This document shows, one piece after another, positions 8,399 through 17,346 of a DNA stretch of 52,432 nucleotides (position 1 is the stretch's first letter; each line of letters starts with the position of its first letter). Source of the stretch: Lachnospiraceae bacterium (GTDB lineage Bacteria; Bacillota; Clostridia; Lachnospirales; Lachnospiraceae); the NCBI GenBank assembly GCA_022792295.1, contig JAAWAR010000142.1:1-52432 (forward strand). The letters run 5' to 3'. A program made the translations under genes and the position numbers. The notes below the pieces were generated by a model. It was given only the letters and a program-made list of their open reading frames with translations, was not told the DNA's origin and searched no databases.

Positions 8399-9784
8399 AT
8401 GCGGCATAAAAAATATTTTCCGGACGTCATAATCATTTATGAGAGAAAGGCCAGGGAATACCTGGGATGTTGTCTGTTAAAAGCTGAATTGGAAAAAAGA
8501 GGATATTCTGCCTGGATATGTCACCATTCCTATCGGCATATGTGGCTGTGCCGAATCATTGCCAAACCTAAAGTTGTTATTTCTCTGTGTGCTTTGACAA
8601 CAGAATTAATGCCAGGCTGGACCGTGATGGATCAGCATTCCTGCTTCCTGCGGGGAAGTGCAGATTATTATATTAATCTACAGGCCGAACAGTTGTTTCG
8701 CAACGGGGAGGACACATATAATATCGTCTTTGATGCCGCTTATAAGGAAAAAATATATTATGTGTGCTGGGGAGAATGGCGTGCCCGGCAATTACGGTCG
8801 CATGGGATTGATGAGGAGCATATAGTCATTACGGGTGCCTTGCAGAGAGATCTCTGTCAGCCGCGTTTTTCTGGATTATACGCCAATAAACAAGAGCTTG
8901 CTAAACGCCACCAAATTGATTTGGAAAAGGAATGGATTTTATTTATTTCCAGCTTTCCTTATGTAACATATACGAAAGAAGAACTGCACTGGGGCGCAAA
9001 GGTAATGAATGCGTGCAGAGAGCAGGTAACGGTCGATACAGTATATGAATTACGTGAAGCAGCGATATTGACCTACCAGACTATATTGTCATGGATTGAT
9101 CAATACCTAGGAGAAAATAACCATCAGGTAATGATATACAGGCCGCATCCAGGAGAAAAGATGACTCCGATGATAGAAAATCTCCTGAAAAAATATCCGG
9201 ATACGTTTAAGGTTATTTTTGAAGACGGAATCCAGCAATGGATATGTGTATGCGATTATGTAGATACCTGGGTCAGTACGGCAATGGCGGAGACGGTTTT
9301 CTTAAAGAAACATTGCAATATTATTCAACCGTTTCCGGCTCCTCCTGGCTTTCAGCCTGTTTTTATGGACAAATTTCCCAAGATACTTTCGTATGAACAA
9401 TTTGCTGATGCACATAGGAAAAAGAACCTTAGTGATAGGATGCCAGAAGGGGACATCCTATCGCAGTATTATAGTAATAAAATGGCCTATGTGTCAATAT
9501 GCGACTTAGTGGAAAATTTATATCAAAAAAAGAGCCCTCGTTTTTATGGAAGTAAGGCTAAAATAATAAAATATATTTTCAGCAGACAATATTTGTTAAG
9601 TCTGTACGCAGTATTTGTATTAACATTTCATATTAAATTGAGTAAAATCATTCCTTTTGAAAAGCTAAAGCTAACTTTATTTGAATCAAGACTCAGTAAA
9701 CATGGAGATATATACATTGAATGTACGATTACTCCGTCAGATAAGCATCAAATGAGAAAGATTAAAAAAATAGTAAATCGGTAA
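8399..9784 (+). CDS. Putative GT-B glycosyltransferase, paralogue 1
   Basis: A 461-residue protein resembling the 'surface carbohydrate biosynthesis protein' group of GT-B-like enzymes. It has an N-terminal PDVIIIYERKAREY block, an ICHHS/CWGEWRARQL region, ITGALQRD and a YRPHPGEKM motif like the HP motif of KpsS and CDP-glycerol transferases, followed by the conserved VSTAMAE segment. GGAG lies six bases before the ATG at 8399. It is a close paralogue of the next gene. The location next to pse genes makes a nonulosonate or CMP-sugar transferase attractive but unproven. The 3' end is very AT-rich (9541-9600 has 14 G/C in 60). Confidence 0.6.
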   Translation: MRHKKYFPDVIIIYERKAREYLGCCLLKAELEKRGYSAWICHHSYRHMWLCRIIAKPKVVISLCALTTELMPGWTVMDQHSCFLRGSADYYINLQAEQLFRNGEDTYNIVFDAAYKEKIYYVCWGEWRARQLRSHGIDEEHIVITGALQRDLCQPRFSGLYANKQELAKRHQIDLEKEWILFISSFPYVTYTKEELHWGAKVMNACREQVTVDTVYELREAAILTYQTILSWIDQYLGENNHQVMIYRPHPGEKMTPMIENLLKKYPDTFKVIFEDGIQQWICVCDYVDTWVSTAMAETVFLKKHCNIIQPFPAPPGFQPVFMDKFPKILSYEQFADAHRKKNLSDRMPEGDILSQYYSNKMAYVSICDLVENLYQKKSPRFYGSKAKIIKYIFSRQYLLSLYAVFVLTFHIKLSKIIPFEKLKLTLFESRLSKHGDIYIECTITPSDKHQMRKIKKIVNR

Positions 9785-9815
9785 GATACGAAAGGGAAGG
9801 AAATTTGCTAGCGCT

Positions 9816-11216
9816 ATGCTTAAAAAAATCATGCCGGAAATTTTGATTGTATATGAACATAAGGCAAGAGAATATCAATGCCTCACCTTGTTAAAGACTG
9901 AGTTAAACAAACGGGGATATACAGTACGGATATGCCATTACAATTTTGGAGGCAGATGGTTCTATCATTTTTTCGCTAATCCCCGCTTGGTTATTGGACC
10001 AGGAGCACACTATCATGAAGTACTCTTGGGATCAGGAATGAATTTTGTTGATTGGATGACAGACTCTATACGGGGAAGATCGCCCTTTTTTTTGAATTTA
10101 CAGATGGAACAAGTCTTTAGAGACGGAAAAGCCTCTGCCTGGAATGTAATGCATACTAGCGACTATCTGGATAGGGTTTATTATGCATGCTGGGGCAGTC
10201 GGAGATATGAACAGTTGGAAAAACTGGGAATACCAGAAAATAAACGATGTATATCCGGCGCAATTCAAATGGACTTTTTGGGGGAGCATCTTGCGGGCTT
10301 TTATAAAAGCAAGGAGGAGATAGCAAAACAGTATAATATAAGCGAAGAAAAGAAATGGCTGTTGTTTATATCCGGTTTTTTATGGGCAAGCAAAACCTCT
10401 AATGTAATGATATATGAGGCCTCACAGCAGAGAAAAGCCGGAATCGAAATTACAAACGAGGAGATGCTGAAAGATTGGAGAGCTTCCATTGACAGCCAGA
10501 AAATTGTGTTGCAATGGATTGACACTTATTTGGATGAAGAAGACGATATATTTATATATCGTCCGCATCCAGGAGAAAAAATTACAGACTGTGTCAAACG
10601 TGTTCAAAAAAAACATCCGGACAAATTTAAGGTTATAGAATATGAGTCTGTACAACAGTGGATTAAAGTGTGTGATGTAATAAACTTATGGACCAGCACG
10701 GCTATTGTAGAAGTCTATGCAGCCAAAAAAATTTGCAATATTGTGCAACCTATATTATTGAGTAACCGTATGCTTCCAATCCTTTTTGACCATGCCAGCC
10801 ACATAATAGATACGTATGATGAATTTTCCTTAGCCCAACACAGCTACATTGAAAAAAAGAATTCTTTTCCAATCAATGAGGCAATAATTAAGGATTATTA
10901 TTTTTTAGACACAAAACCAGCATACAAAAAGACCTGTGATTTTATTGAAGATATTTTAAAAAGACCTGTTGCATGCACGTCGAAAAGCAAATTTACATGG
11001 AGAATTATTTTAAATAAAACGTATTTACAATGGAGATATGCAGGATTTTATTTAATGACCCATATAAAGCTGAGTGCTGTTTTCCCATTTAAAAGACGTG
11101 GGCTAAAAAATACAGAAATGTCTTTTGAAAATAGTCACTTGAAATCAGACATAAAGTTCAGCAGGGAAGAAAAACAAATTTTGCGTAAAATAAAACGGCT
11201 TGTCAAAAATATATAG
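9816..11216 (+). CDS. Putative GT-B glycosyltransferase, paralogue 2
   Basis: A 466-residue tandem paralogue of the preceding gene. It shares the PEILIVYEHKAREYQ start, CWGSRRYEQL, ISGAIQMDF, YRPHPGEKI, WTSTAIVE and a C-terminal AT-rich, lysine-rich tail. No good ribosome binding site is visible near the ATG at 9816 (GGGAAGGAAA lies about 13 bases or more ahead). Two diverged copies in a row suggest consecutive transfer steps to the same glycan. The function is inferred from family resemblance; neither donor nor linkage can be assigned. Confidence 0.6.
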   Translation: MLKKIMPEILIVYEHKAREYQCLTLLKTELNKRGYTVRICHYNFGGRWFYHFFANPRLVIGPGAHYHEVLLGSGMNFVDWMTDSIRGRSPFFLNLQMEQVFRDGKASAWNVMHTSDYLDRVYYACWGSRRYEQLEKLGIPENKRCISGAIQMDFLGEHLAGFYKSKEEIAKQYNISEEKKWLLFISGFLWASKTSNVMIYEASQQRKAGIEITNEEMLKDWRASIDSQKIVLQWIDTYLDEEDDIFIYRPHPGEKITDCVKRVQKKHPDKFKVIEYESVQQWIKVCDVINLWTSTAIVEVYAAKKICNIVQPILLSNRMLPILFDHASHIIDTYDEFSLAQHSYIEKKNSFPINEAIIKDYYFLDTKPAYKKTCDFIEDILKRPVACTSKSKFTWRIILNKTYLQWRYAGFYLMTHIKLSAVFPFKRRGLKNTEMSFENSHLKSDIKFSREEKQILRKIKRLVKNI

Positions 11217-11244
11217 ATTATTTTATTACAGGAGGAGTCTAAAC

Positions 11245-12231
11245 ATGTTAAATGATAAAACTATTTTAGTCACAGGTGGTACTGGTTCTTTTGGTAAGAT
11301 GTTTATTAAGTGCATTTTGAAACAATACACACCCAAAAAGGTAATCATCTATTCCAGAGATGAATTCAAGCAGTGGCAGCTCGCGGAAGATATGAAAGAA
11401 TATTCGCAAACACTGCGTTTCTTTATTGGCGATGTGCGTGACAAGGAGCGCCTTATGCGTGCGCTTAGCGGCGTTGACTATGTGATCCATGCGGCGGCGA
11501 TGAAGCAGGTGCCGGCCTGTGAGTATAATCCCATCGAGGCGATCCGTACAAATATCAACGGAGCTGTCAACGTAATTAATGCAGCGATCGACTGCGGTGT
11601 AAAAAAGGTTGTTGCACTTTCGACAGATAAATCTGTGAATCCGGTCAACCTCTATGGGGCGACCAAGATGGTGTCGGACAAGCTTTTTATCACTGCGAAT
11701 TCTTATAGCGGAAAAGAGGGAACCATTTTTGCAGTTGTCCGATATGGAAACGTAGCAGGCAGCAGGGGTTCGGTGATTCCTTTTTTTAGAGAAAAAATTG
11801 CAAACGGAGAGCATGCGCTGCCCATTACAGATTACAGAATGACAAGATTCTGGATCGATCTGCAGCAGGGCGTTGACCTGGTCTTAAAGGCACTGGAAGA
11901 AGCGAAAGGCGGGGAAACATTTATTTCTAAAATTCCTTCTTTTAAAATTACAGATTTGGCTGAGGCCATGCTCCCAGGATGTGAGATGCCGGAAGTTGGA
12001 ATCCGCGAGGGAGAAAAGCTGCATGAAGTGATGATAACAAGAGAAGATGCACAAAATACACTGGAATTTGAAAATCACTTTATCATCTATCCTCAGATTC
12101 ATTGGGAAGATCAGAATAAATATGAAGTAAAAGGCGGAAAGAAATTGCCAGAGGGCTTTGAATACAGCTCTGGTACAAATAACTGGTGGCTTGGAATAGA
12201 CGATTTAAAAAAGCGTCTTCAGGCACAGTAA
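11245..12231 (+). CDS. pseB: UDP-GlcNAc 4,6-dehydratase (inverting), PseB type
   Basis: First enzyme of pseudaminic acid synthesis, 328 residues. The Rossmann motif TGGTGSFG is at 10-17, and the active-site set STDKSVNPVNLYGATK holds Asp128/Lys129 and Tyr137/Lys141, the arrangement typical of PseB/FlaA1. It should convert UDP-GlcNAc to UDP-2-acetamido-2,6-dideoxy-beta-L-arabino-hexos-4-ulose in the cytoplasm. An upstream in-frame ATG at 11200 exists, but GGAGGAG before 11245 fixes the start. PseF and PseC follow directly. Confidence 0.93.
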   Translation: MLNDKTILVTGGTGSFGKMFIKCILKQYTPKKVIIYSRDEFKQWQLAEDMKEYSQTLRFFIGDVRDKERLMRALSGVDYVIHAAAMKQVPACEYNPIEAIRTNINGAVNVINAAIDCGVKKVVALSTDKSVNPVNLYGATKMVSDKLFITANSYSGKEGTIFAVVRYGNVAGSRGSVIPFFREKIANGEHALPITDYRMTRFWIDLQQGVDLVLKALEEAKGGETFISKIPSFKITDLAEAMLPGCEMPEVGIREGEKLHEVMITREDAQNTLEFENHFIIYPQIHWEDQNKYEVKGGKKLPEGFEYSSGTNNWWLGIDDLKKRLQAQ

Positions 12232-12240
12232 GGAGATGCT

Positions 12241-12966
12241 ATGTTCGGAAAAGTTTTGGCTGTGATCACAGCCAGAGGGGGAAGCAAACGGATTCCCAGA
12301 AAAAATATGAAAGAATTCTGTGGGAAACCTATCCTTGCATACTCCATGGATGCGGCGAAGGAAGCAAAGTGTTTTGATGAAATCATGGTATCTACAGACG
12401 ACGATGAAATTGCCCGTTATGCAGCCGGCTCAGGGGTAAGTGTGCCGTTTTTAAGAAGCTCCGAGACGGCGGATGATTTTGCAACGACGATCGACGTACT
12501 GCAGGAGGTTATACACAATTATGAACAGATAGGCAGGGAATTCGAATATCTGGTTTGCCTGTACCCGACGGCGCCTTTTGTAACTGCCGAGCGTTTAAGG
12601 GATGCCGTTGCACGTCTTCAAAAGGGAGATGTAGATGCGGTGGTTCCTATTGTACCGTATTCATTCCCGCCGCAAAGGAGCTTTATTCTGGAGGACAACT
12701 TCGTAAAGTATCAATGGCCGGAGCATATGTTGACGAGATCGCAGGATTTACCGGCCGTTTATCATGATGCGGGGCAGTTTTACTGCATCAATATTGAACG
12801 TTTTAAAATAGAAAAGAAATTAATTATGGCCAGGACAGCTCCTCTTATTCTAAACGAATTGGAGGTGCAGGACATCGACACCGTTGAGGATTGGCTGCTT
12901 GCTGAAATGAAATATAAAATACGATCCGAGCAGGCCGCATCCGGCAAAGAGAGCCAAAGGAGGTAA
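12241..12966 (+). CDS. pseF: CMP-pseudaminic acid synthetase
   Basis: A 241-residue cytidylyltransferase of the NeuA/PseF family, with ARGGSKRIPRKNMKEFCGKPI at the N terminus (CTP binding) and YHDAGQFYCIN near residue 180. It activates pseudaminic acid with CTP for transfer. Assignment as PseF and not NeuA/LegF rests on the neighbouring inverting dehydratase and PseC. The last residues after KYKIRSEQ form a short hydrophilic tail. It starts ten bases after the pseB stop. Confidence 0.9.
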   Translation: MFGKVLAVITARGGSKRIPRKNMKEFCGKPILAYSMDAAKEAKCFDEIMVSTDDDEIARYAAGSGVSVPFLRSSETADDFATTIDVLQEVIHNYEQIGREFEYLVCLYPTAPFVTAERLRDAVARLQKGDVDAVVPIVPYSFPPQRSFILEDNFVKYQWPEHMLTRSQDLPAVYHDAGQFYCINIERFKIEKKLIMARTAPLILNELEVQDIDTVEDWLLAEMKYKIRSEQAASGKESQRR

Positions 12967-12969
12967 AAG

Positions 12970-14109
12970 ATGTATATCCCATATGGAAGGCAGGCAATTG
13001 ACGAGAACGATATTCAGGCAGTGGTAAATGTACTCAAATCGGATTTTTTGACGACAGGTCCTGCCATAGAACAGTTCGAACGAGAGGTGGCAGACTATGT
13101 AGGGGCTCGCTACGCAGTAGCAGTCTCTAATGGAACGGCAGCACTGCATGCTGCCTGTTTTGCGGCAGATATAAAAGAGGGGGATGAAGTAATCACAAGT
13201 CCCATTACATTTGCCGCCTCAGCGAATTGCGCGCTATATTGTGGGGCCAGGCCTGTTTTTGCGGACATCAAAAAAGACACTTATAATATAGATCCGCAAG
13301 ATATTGAAAAAAAGATAACGAGCAGAACCAAAGCGATTGTAGCCGTCCATTTTACCGGACAGCCCTGTGAAATGGAGGCAATCCATAAAATTGCAGAGAA
13401 ACATCATCTGACTGTTATCGAAGACGCAGCCCATGCGCTGGGGGCAGAATATAAAAAACAAAGGATAGGCGGGCTGTCTGATTTAACGACTTTCAGCTTT
13501 CATCCGGTAAAACATATCACAACCGGTGAGGGAGGAATGATCCTTACCAACAATGAAGAACTTTATAAAAAGCTGATTCTGTTCCGCAGTCATGGCATAA
13601 CCAGAAATCCGCAGATGATGACCCGGTCGGAAGGTGGCTGGTATTATCAGCAGCTATGCCTGGGATATAACTATCGAATCACGGATTTTCAATGTGCGCT
13701 GGGAAGCAGCCAGTTTAAAAAGATAGACTCCTTTGTAAACCGGAGAAAGGAATTAGCGGCACGCTATGACGAGGCATTTCGGGACTGCAAAAATATCATC
13801 ACACCGTATCAGCATGAGGACTGCAACAATAGCTGGCATTTGTATGTAATACAAGTACAGAATGTGGAAAGAAAAAAAGTCTATGATTTCCTTCAGACGG
13901 CGGGGATCGGTGTAAATGTGCACTATATTCCGGTATATCAACATCCATATTATCAGGAAAACGGGTATCAGGATGTATGCTGCAGAAATGCCGAAGAACT
14001 GTATGCACATATGATTAGTATCCCTATGTATGCATCTCTGAAAAACGAGGAGCAGGACTACGTCATCCGTAAGGTGAAGGAAGCCGTTGGAGAAGGCTAC
14101 AGAGACTAA
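12970..14109 (+). CDS. pseC: UDP-4-amino-4,6-dideoxy-AltNAc transaminase
   Basis: A 379-residue DegT/DnrJ/EryC1/StrS-family aminotransferase. The PLP lysine is Lys181 in FSFHPVKHITTGEGG, and SNGTAALHAA and EDAAHALGA form the cofactor site. It starts with YIPYGRQAIDENDIQAVVNVL, as PseC proteins do. It adds an amino group at C-4 of the PseB product, using glutamate. The amine made here is the acceptor for the N-acetyl or N-formyl transferases encoded downstream. Confidence 0.93.
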   Translation: MYIPYGRQAIDENDIQAVVNVLKSDFLTTGPAIEQFEREVADYVGARYAVAVSNGTAALHAACFAADIKEGDEVITSPITFAASANCALYCGARPVFADIKKDTYNIDPQDIEKKITSRTKAIVAVHFTGQPCEMEAIHKIAEKHHLTVIEDAAHALGAEYKKQRIGGLSDLTTFSFHPVKHITTGEGGMILTNNEELYKKLILFRSHGITRNPQMMTRSEGGWYYQQLCLGYNYRITDFQCALGSSQFKKIDSFVNRRKELAARYDEAFRDCKNIITPYQHEDCNNSWHLYVIQVQNVERKKVYDFLQTAGIGVNVHYIPVYQHPYYQENGYQDVCCRNAEELYAHMISIPMYASLKNEEQDYVIRKVKEAVGEGYRD

Positions 14110-14133
14110 AAAGAGAAAAGGAAGCGGATACAA

Positions 14134-14901
14134 ATGGCAGATTTGACTTTAGAAGAAATTGTCGATTCACTTGCACTAAAACCGGGTATGCGTCTGATGG
14201 TGTCTTCAGACATCACCAGGCTATGGGCCGAATACCGGAGAAAATTTCGGGATTTTTCGCCGAACAGGCTTATAGCGCTTCTTCAGGAAAAAATCACCCA
14301 TACGGGAACTCTGCTCTTTCCAACGTATAGCTGGGATTTTTGTCATGGGGAAGGCTTTGACTATTTTAAAACAATTCCCAGAACGGGCGGGCTTGGCCGG
14401 ACTGCTTTAACCATGTCTGATTTCCGCAGAACGCAGCATCCAATGTATTCCTTTGCGGTTTGGGGAAAAGAAGCAGAAGAATTATGTGCAATGACCAATA
14501 AAAGCTCTTTTGGAGGAGATTCTCCGTTTGAATATTTGAATGAGAGAAACGTTGAACATCTAATGATTGATCTGCCTTTTACAAAAGGATATACGTTCGT
14601 GCATTATATCGAGGAAAAAGTTCAGGTCCCTTATCGGTACATGAAAAATTTTACGGATGCTTATACCGATGCAGAGGGGCTGACCTCAAGGCGCACGTAT
14701 TCCATGTATGTCAGAGATTTGGATATGGACTTGATATATACGGATGCAATAGAACCATTTTTAAGCCCGTTTGTGAAACAGAAGGCAGAGCATTATGGCG
14801 TTGAATTTAAGATGATACGGTATGCTGACACATATTCTGTTATCAAAGATGACATTTTATATAATCGCAGCAGAAATCTTGCGACCTACAAAGGACAATA
14901 A
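14134..14901 (+). CDS. AAC(3)-family N-acyltransferase
   Basis: A 255-residue member of the aminoglycoside 3-N-acetyltransferase fold family, recognised by TLLFPTYSWDF, GGLGRTAL, RRTQHPMYSFAVWG and SSFGGDSPFEYL. Members in sugar clusters N-acylate amino sugars; resistance to aminoglycosides is not implied. Placed after pseC, it may acylate a pseudaminic acid intermediate or another amino sugar, possibly with the unusual acyl group made by the ACP cassette. That link is an inference. Confidence 0.8.
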   Translation: MADLTLEEIVDSLALKPGMRLMVSSDITRLWAEYRRKFRDFSPNRLIALLQEKITHTGTLLFPTYSWDFCHGEGFDYFKTIPRTGGLGRTALTMSDFRRTQHPMYSFAVWGKEAEELCAMTNKSSFGGDSPFEYLNERNVEHLMIDLPFTKGYTFVHYIEEKVQVPYRYMKNFTDAYTDAEGLTSRRTYSMYVRDLDMDLIYTDAIEPFLSPFVKQKAEHYGVEFKMIRYADTYSVIKDDILYNRSRNLATYKGQ

Positions 14902-14915
14902 GGAAGAATTTAGTC

Positions 14916-16211
14916 ATGGCAGAAAATATCGGATGTTCGATCTATCAGCTGGCAGCCTCCCTTTTTCCTATCTGCAGAAGCATTACGGGGGATGGCGTGC
15001 GAAAAACCCTGCAGATTCTCAGTAAAGTACATCCTATTACAATAAGGGAAGTTCCAAGCGGAACACAGGTATTTGACTGGGAAATTCCGGATGAGTGGAA
15101 CATTAGAGACGCTTATATCGAAACTTTATCCGGTGAAAAGGTCGTCTCCTTTTCCGACTCCAATTTACATGTCGTTGGGTATTCGGAGCCTGTGGATAAA
15201 ATTGTCTCCAGAGAGGATCTATTAAAGATCCTATATACAGAGCCAAGTCAGCCAACTGCGATTCCATACGTGACTTCTTACTATAAAAGGCGGTATGGCT
15301 TCTGCATGAGTGAAATTCAAAAAAACTCTTTGAATGAAGACCGTTATCATATTGTCATTGATAGCGAACACAAAAAAGGGAGCTTAACGTACGGGGAAAT
15401 CATAATACCCGGAGAAAGCGAGAAAGAAATTTTTCTATCTACATACATTTGTCATCCGTCGATGGCCAACAATGAGCTGTCAGGCCCGTGCGTCTCAATT
15501 TACCTGGCGAAAGAAATTGCTGCCATGAAAAGAAGACGGTATACATATCGGATCGTTTTCATACCGGAGACGATCGGCTCACTGACCTATTTAAGCCAAA
15601 ACTATGAGAGTCTGAAAAAAAAGGTGGTAGCTGGCTTTAATATCACATGTGTGGGAGATGACAGGACCTATTCCTATATTCCTTCCAGATATGGGAATAC
15701 CCTCGCAGATAAGGCAGCACAAAATATTCTGCAATTTCATTATCCGGAATATAAAAAATATACGTATTTGCAGAGAGGATCGGATGAGCGTCAATATTGT
15801 GCTCCAGGAATCGACTTGCCGGTATGCGTTATCTGCCGCTCAAAATTCGGAGAATATCCAGAATACCATACCTCTCTGGACAATATGGAGCTTATTACAG
15901 AAAGCGGGCTGCAGGGATCGTTCGAGGTTTTCTGCAAAATTATACGGGCACTTGAACATAATCAACGTTACAGGGTTACATGTCTGGGCGAACCGCAATT
16001 AGGGAAACGAGGGCTGTATCCAACCATCAGTAAAAAAGGTTCCTATGATCAAGTTAAAGCAATGGTTGACTTTATTGCATACGCCGACGGAAAAAATGAT
16101 TTGCTTGATATAAGCAATCTTATCCATGTACCGGTGGATGTTTTAATCGAGATTGCGGAAAAACTCGCTGCAAATCATTTATTGTCCGCGGGAAGCGAGG
16201 AACACATTTAG
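14916..16211 (+). CDS. DUF4910/M28-like aminopeptidase-domain protein
   Basis: A 431-residue protein with the DUF2172/DUF4910 architecture often found in polysaccharide clusters: an inserted N-terminal domain, a zinc-peptidase-like core (STYICHPSMANNELSGP, IPETIGSLTYL, EYHTSLDNMELI) and a C-terminal winged-helix-like tail (about 370-431). The His and Glu/Asp metal ligands of the M28 fold appear to be present. The biological substrate of these proteins in glycan loci is not known to me. A role in deacylating or hydrolysing an amide on a sugar intermediate is possible. Confidence 0.75.
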   Translation: MAENIGCSIYQLAASLFPICRSITGDGVRKTLQILSKVHPITIREVPSGTQVFDWEIPDEWNIRDAYIETLSGEKVVSFSDSNLHVVGYSEPVDKIVSREDLLKILYTEPSQPTAIPYVTSYYKRRYGFCMSEIQKNSLNEDRYHIVIDSEHKKGSLTYGEIIIPGESEKEIFLSTYICHPSMANNELSGPCVSIYLAKEIAAMKRRRYTYRIVFIPETIGSLTYLSQNYESLKKKVVAGFNITCVGDDRTYSYIPSRYGNTLADKAAQNILQFHYPEYKKYTYLQRGSDERQYCAPGIDLPVCVICRSKFGEYPEYHTSLDNMELITESGLQGSFEVFCKIIRALEHNQRYRVTCLGEPQLGKRGLYPTISKKGSYDQVKAMVDFIAYADGKNDLLDISNLIHVPVDVLIEIAEKLAANHLLSAGSEEHI

Positions 16212-16212
16212 C

Positions 16213-17346
16213 ATGCCAATTACAGAGAAAAAAATAACGGATCAAAATGGCTTGAAATGGAACGTGCAGGAGTATGGGAGGGGATTCAGTATATCTCCGG
16301 CTGAGCCGGTCCCTCCTTTGGACGTCTTAGAAATTCCGGAACAATTAGAAGGAAAGCCGGTTCTCAAAATTCAGAACAAAGCATTTTTTCGCCATACCTT
16401 TTTACGAGAAATACGCATACCCGATTCGGTAACGGAGCTTGGGGAAAAAGCGTTTGGCTCCTGCACGAATTTGGAAACGGTAATTTTATCGGAGAACATA
16501 ACAAAAATTCCCGAATGGTGCTTCGCTTATTGTGAAAGCTTAAAGCATATAGCCGGGCTTGCGCACATCATACATTTCAGCGCTTACTGCTTTTACAGAG
16601 GCTACGCAGGAAGTGAGCTGTATCTGCCCCAGGAAATATGCCTGTTGGGCAGTTACGCTTTTTCTGAATGCAGGCAGCTAGAAAAACTAACGCTCGGAAA
16701 AATAGGTGCCAGCGGGATTATGTCATTTTCGAGAAATCCCCGTTTAAAGGAGGTCCGGATAGACAAAGAAAATACTATCATTCCGGAATATATGTTTTAT
16801 AAATGTGACGGCCTTGAAAAGATAGATCTGCCAAATTCCATTACAGAAATCAAACGATATGCGTTTGCTTTCTGTTCTTCCCTCCAAAATTTTAAGCTGC
16901 CTGCCTCTCTGGCGACTTTGGGGGAGAATATTTTATATGGGAATGATATGAGCCAGGTCATACTGCCGGAAAAATTTGAGAATTCGGATTTGGGATTTTT
17001 AAGCGCGCATCTTCTTGTGAGGCCGACGATTTCTGTCCATATCAAGTATCGTGATATACATTGGAAAGACAGTACGTTAAAAATTTATTATGGGGAAAAA
17101 ATCAAAGAACTCCCACTACATACAACAAACTGCCGGTATATGGTTGGCTGGTATCAGAATATGGGCTGGGAAAAATATCCACAAGAATTTTGGAACTTTT
17201 TAGAACAGGAATTGGGGGAGTGGTTCAAAACCGCAAGCCAGGACGCCAGAGGAAGCTTCGACTTTAGTAAACCCATTTTTCATGATATTACTTTAAATGC
17301 AAAGTGGGAGGTGTTTGATGAAACGTGGAAAAAATTTAGTGATTGA
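16213..17346 (+). CDS. LRR_5 (BspA-type) protein without signal peptide
   Basis: A 377-residue protein with about eight BspA-like leucine-rich repeats (for example IRIPDSVTELGEKAFGSCTN and IDLPNSITEIKRYAFAFCSS), then a C-terminal FDFSKPIFHDITLNAKWE stretch that resembles the Listeria-Bacteroides repeat. There is no signal peptide, transmembrane segment or sorting motif from the ATG at 16213, so it is predicted cytoplasmic. That is odd for motifs usually found on secreted proteins. It starts one base after the previous stop and overlaps the next gene by 29 bases. Function unknown. Confidence 0.75.
   Translation: MPITEKKITDQNGLKWNVQEYGRGFSISPAEPVPPLDVLEIPEQLEGKPVLKIQNKAFFRHTFLREIRIPDSVTELGEKAFGSCTNLETVILSENITKIPEWCFAYCESLKHIAGLAHIIHFSAYCFYRGYAGSELYLPQEICLLGSYAFSECRQLEKLTLGKIGASGIMSFSRNPRLKEVRIDKENTIIPEYMFYKCDGLEKIDLPNSITEIKRYAFAFCSSLQNFKLPASLATLGENILYGNDMSQVILPEKFENSDLGFLSAHLLVRPTISVHIKYRDIHWKDSTLKIYYGEKIKELPLHTTNCRYMVGWYQNMGWEKYPQEFWNFLEQELGEWFKTASQDARGSFDFSKPIFHDITLNAKWEVFDETWKKFSD

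Noticed and set aside
14134-14901. Aminoglycoside resistance gene
   Set aside because: The fold family matches AAC(3), but the position inside a pseudaminic acid operon points to sugar N-acylation.
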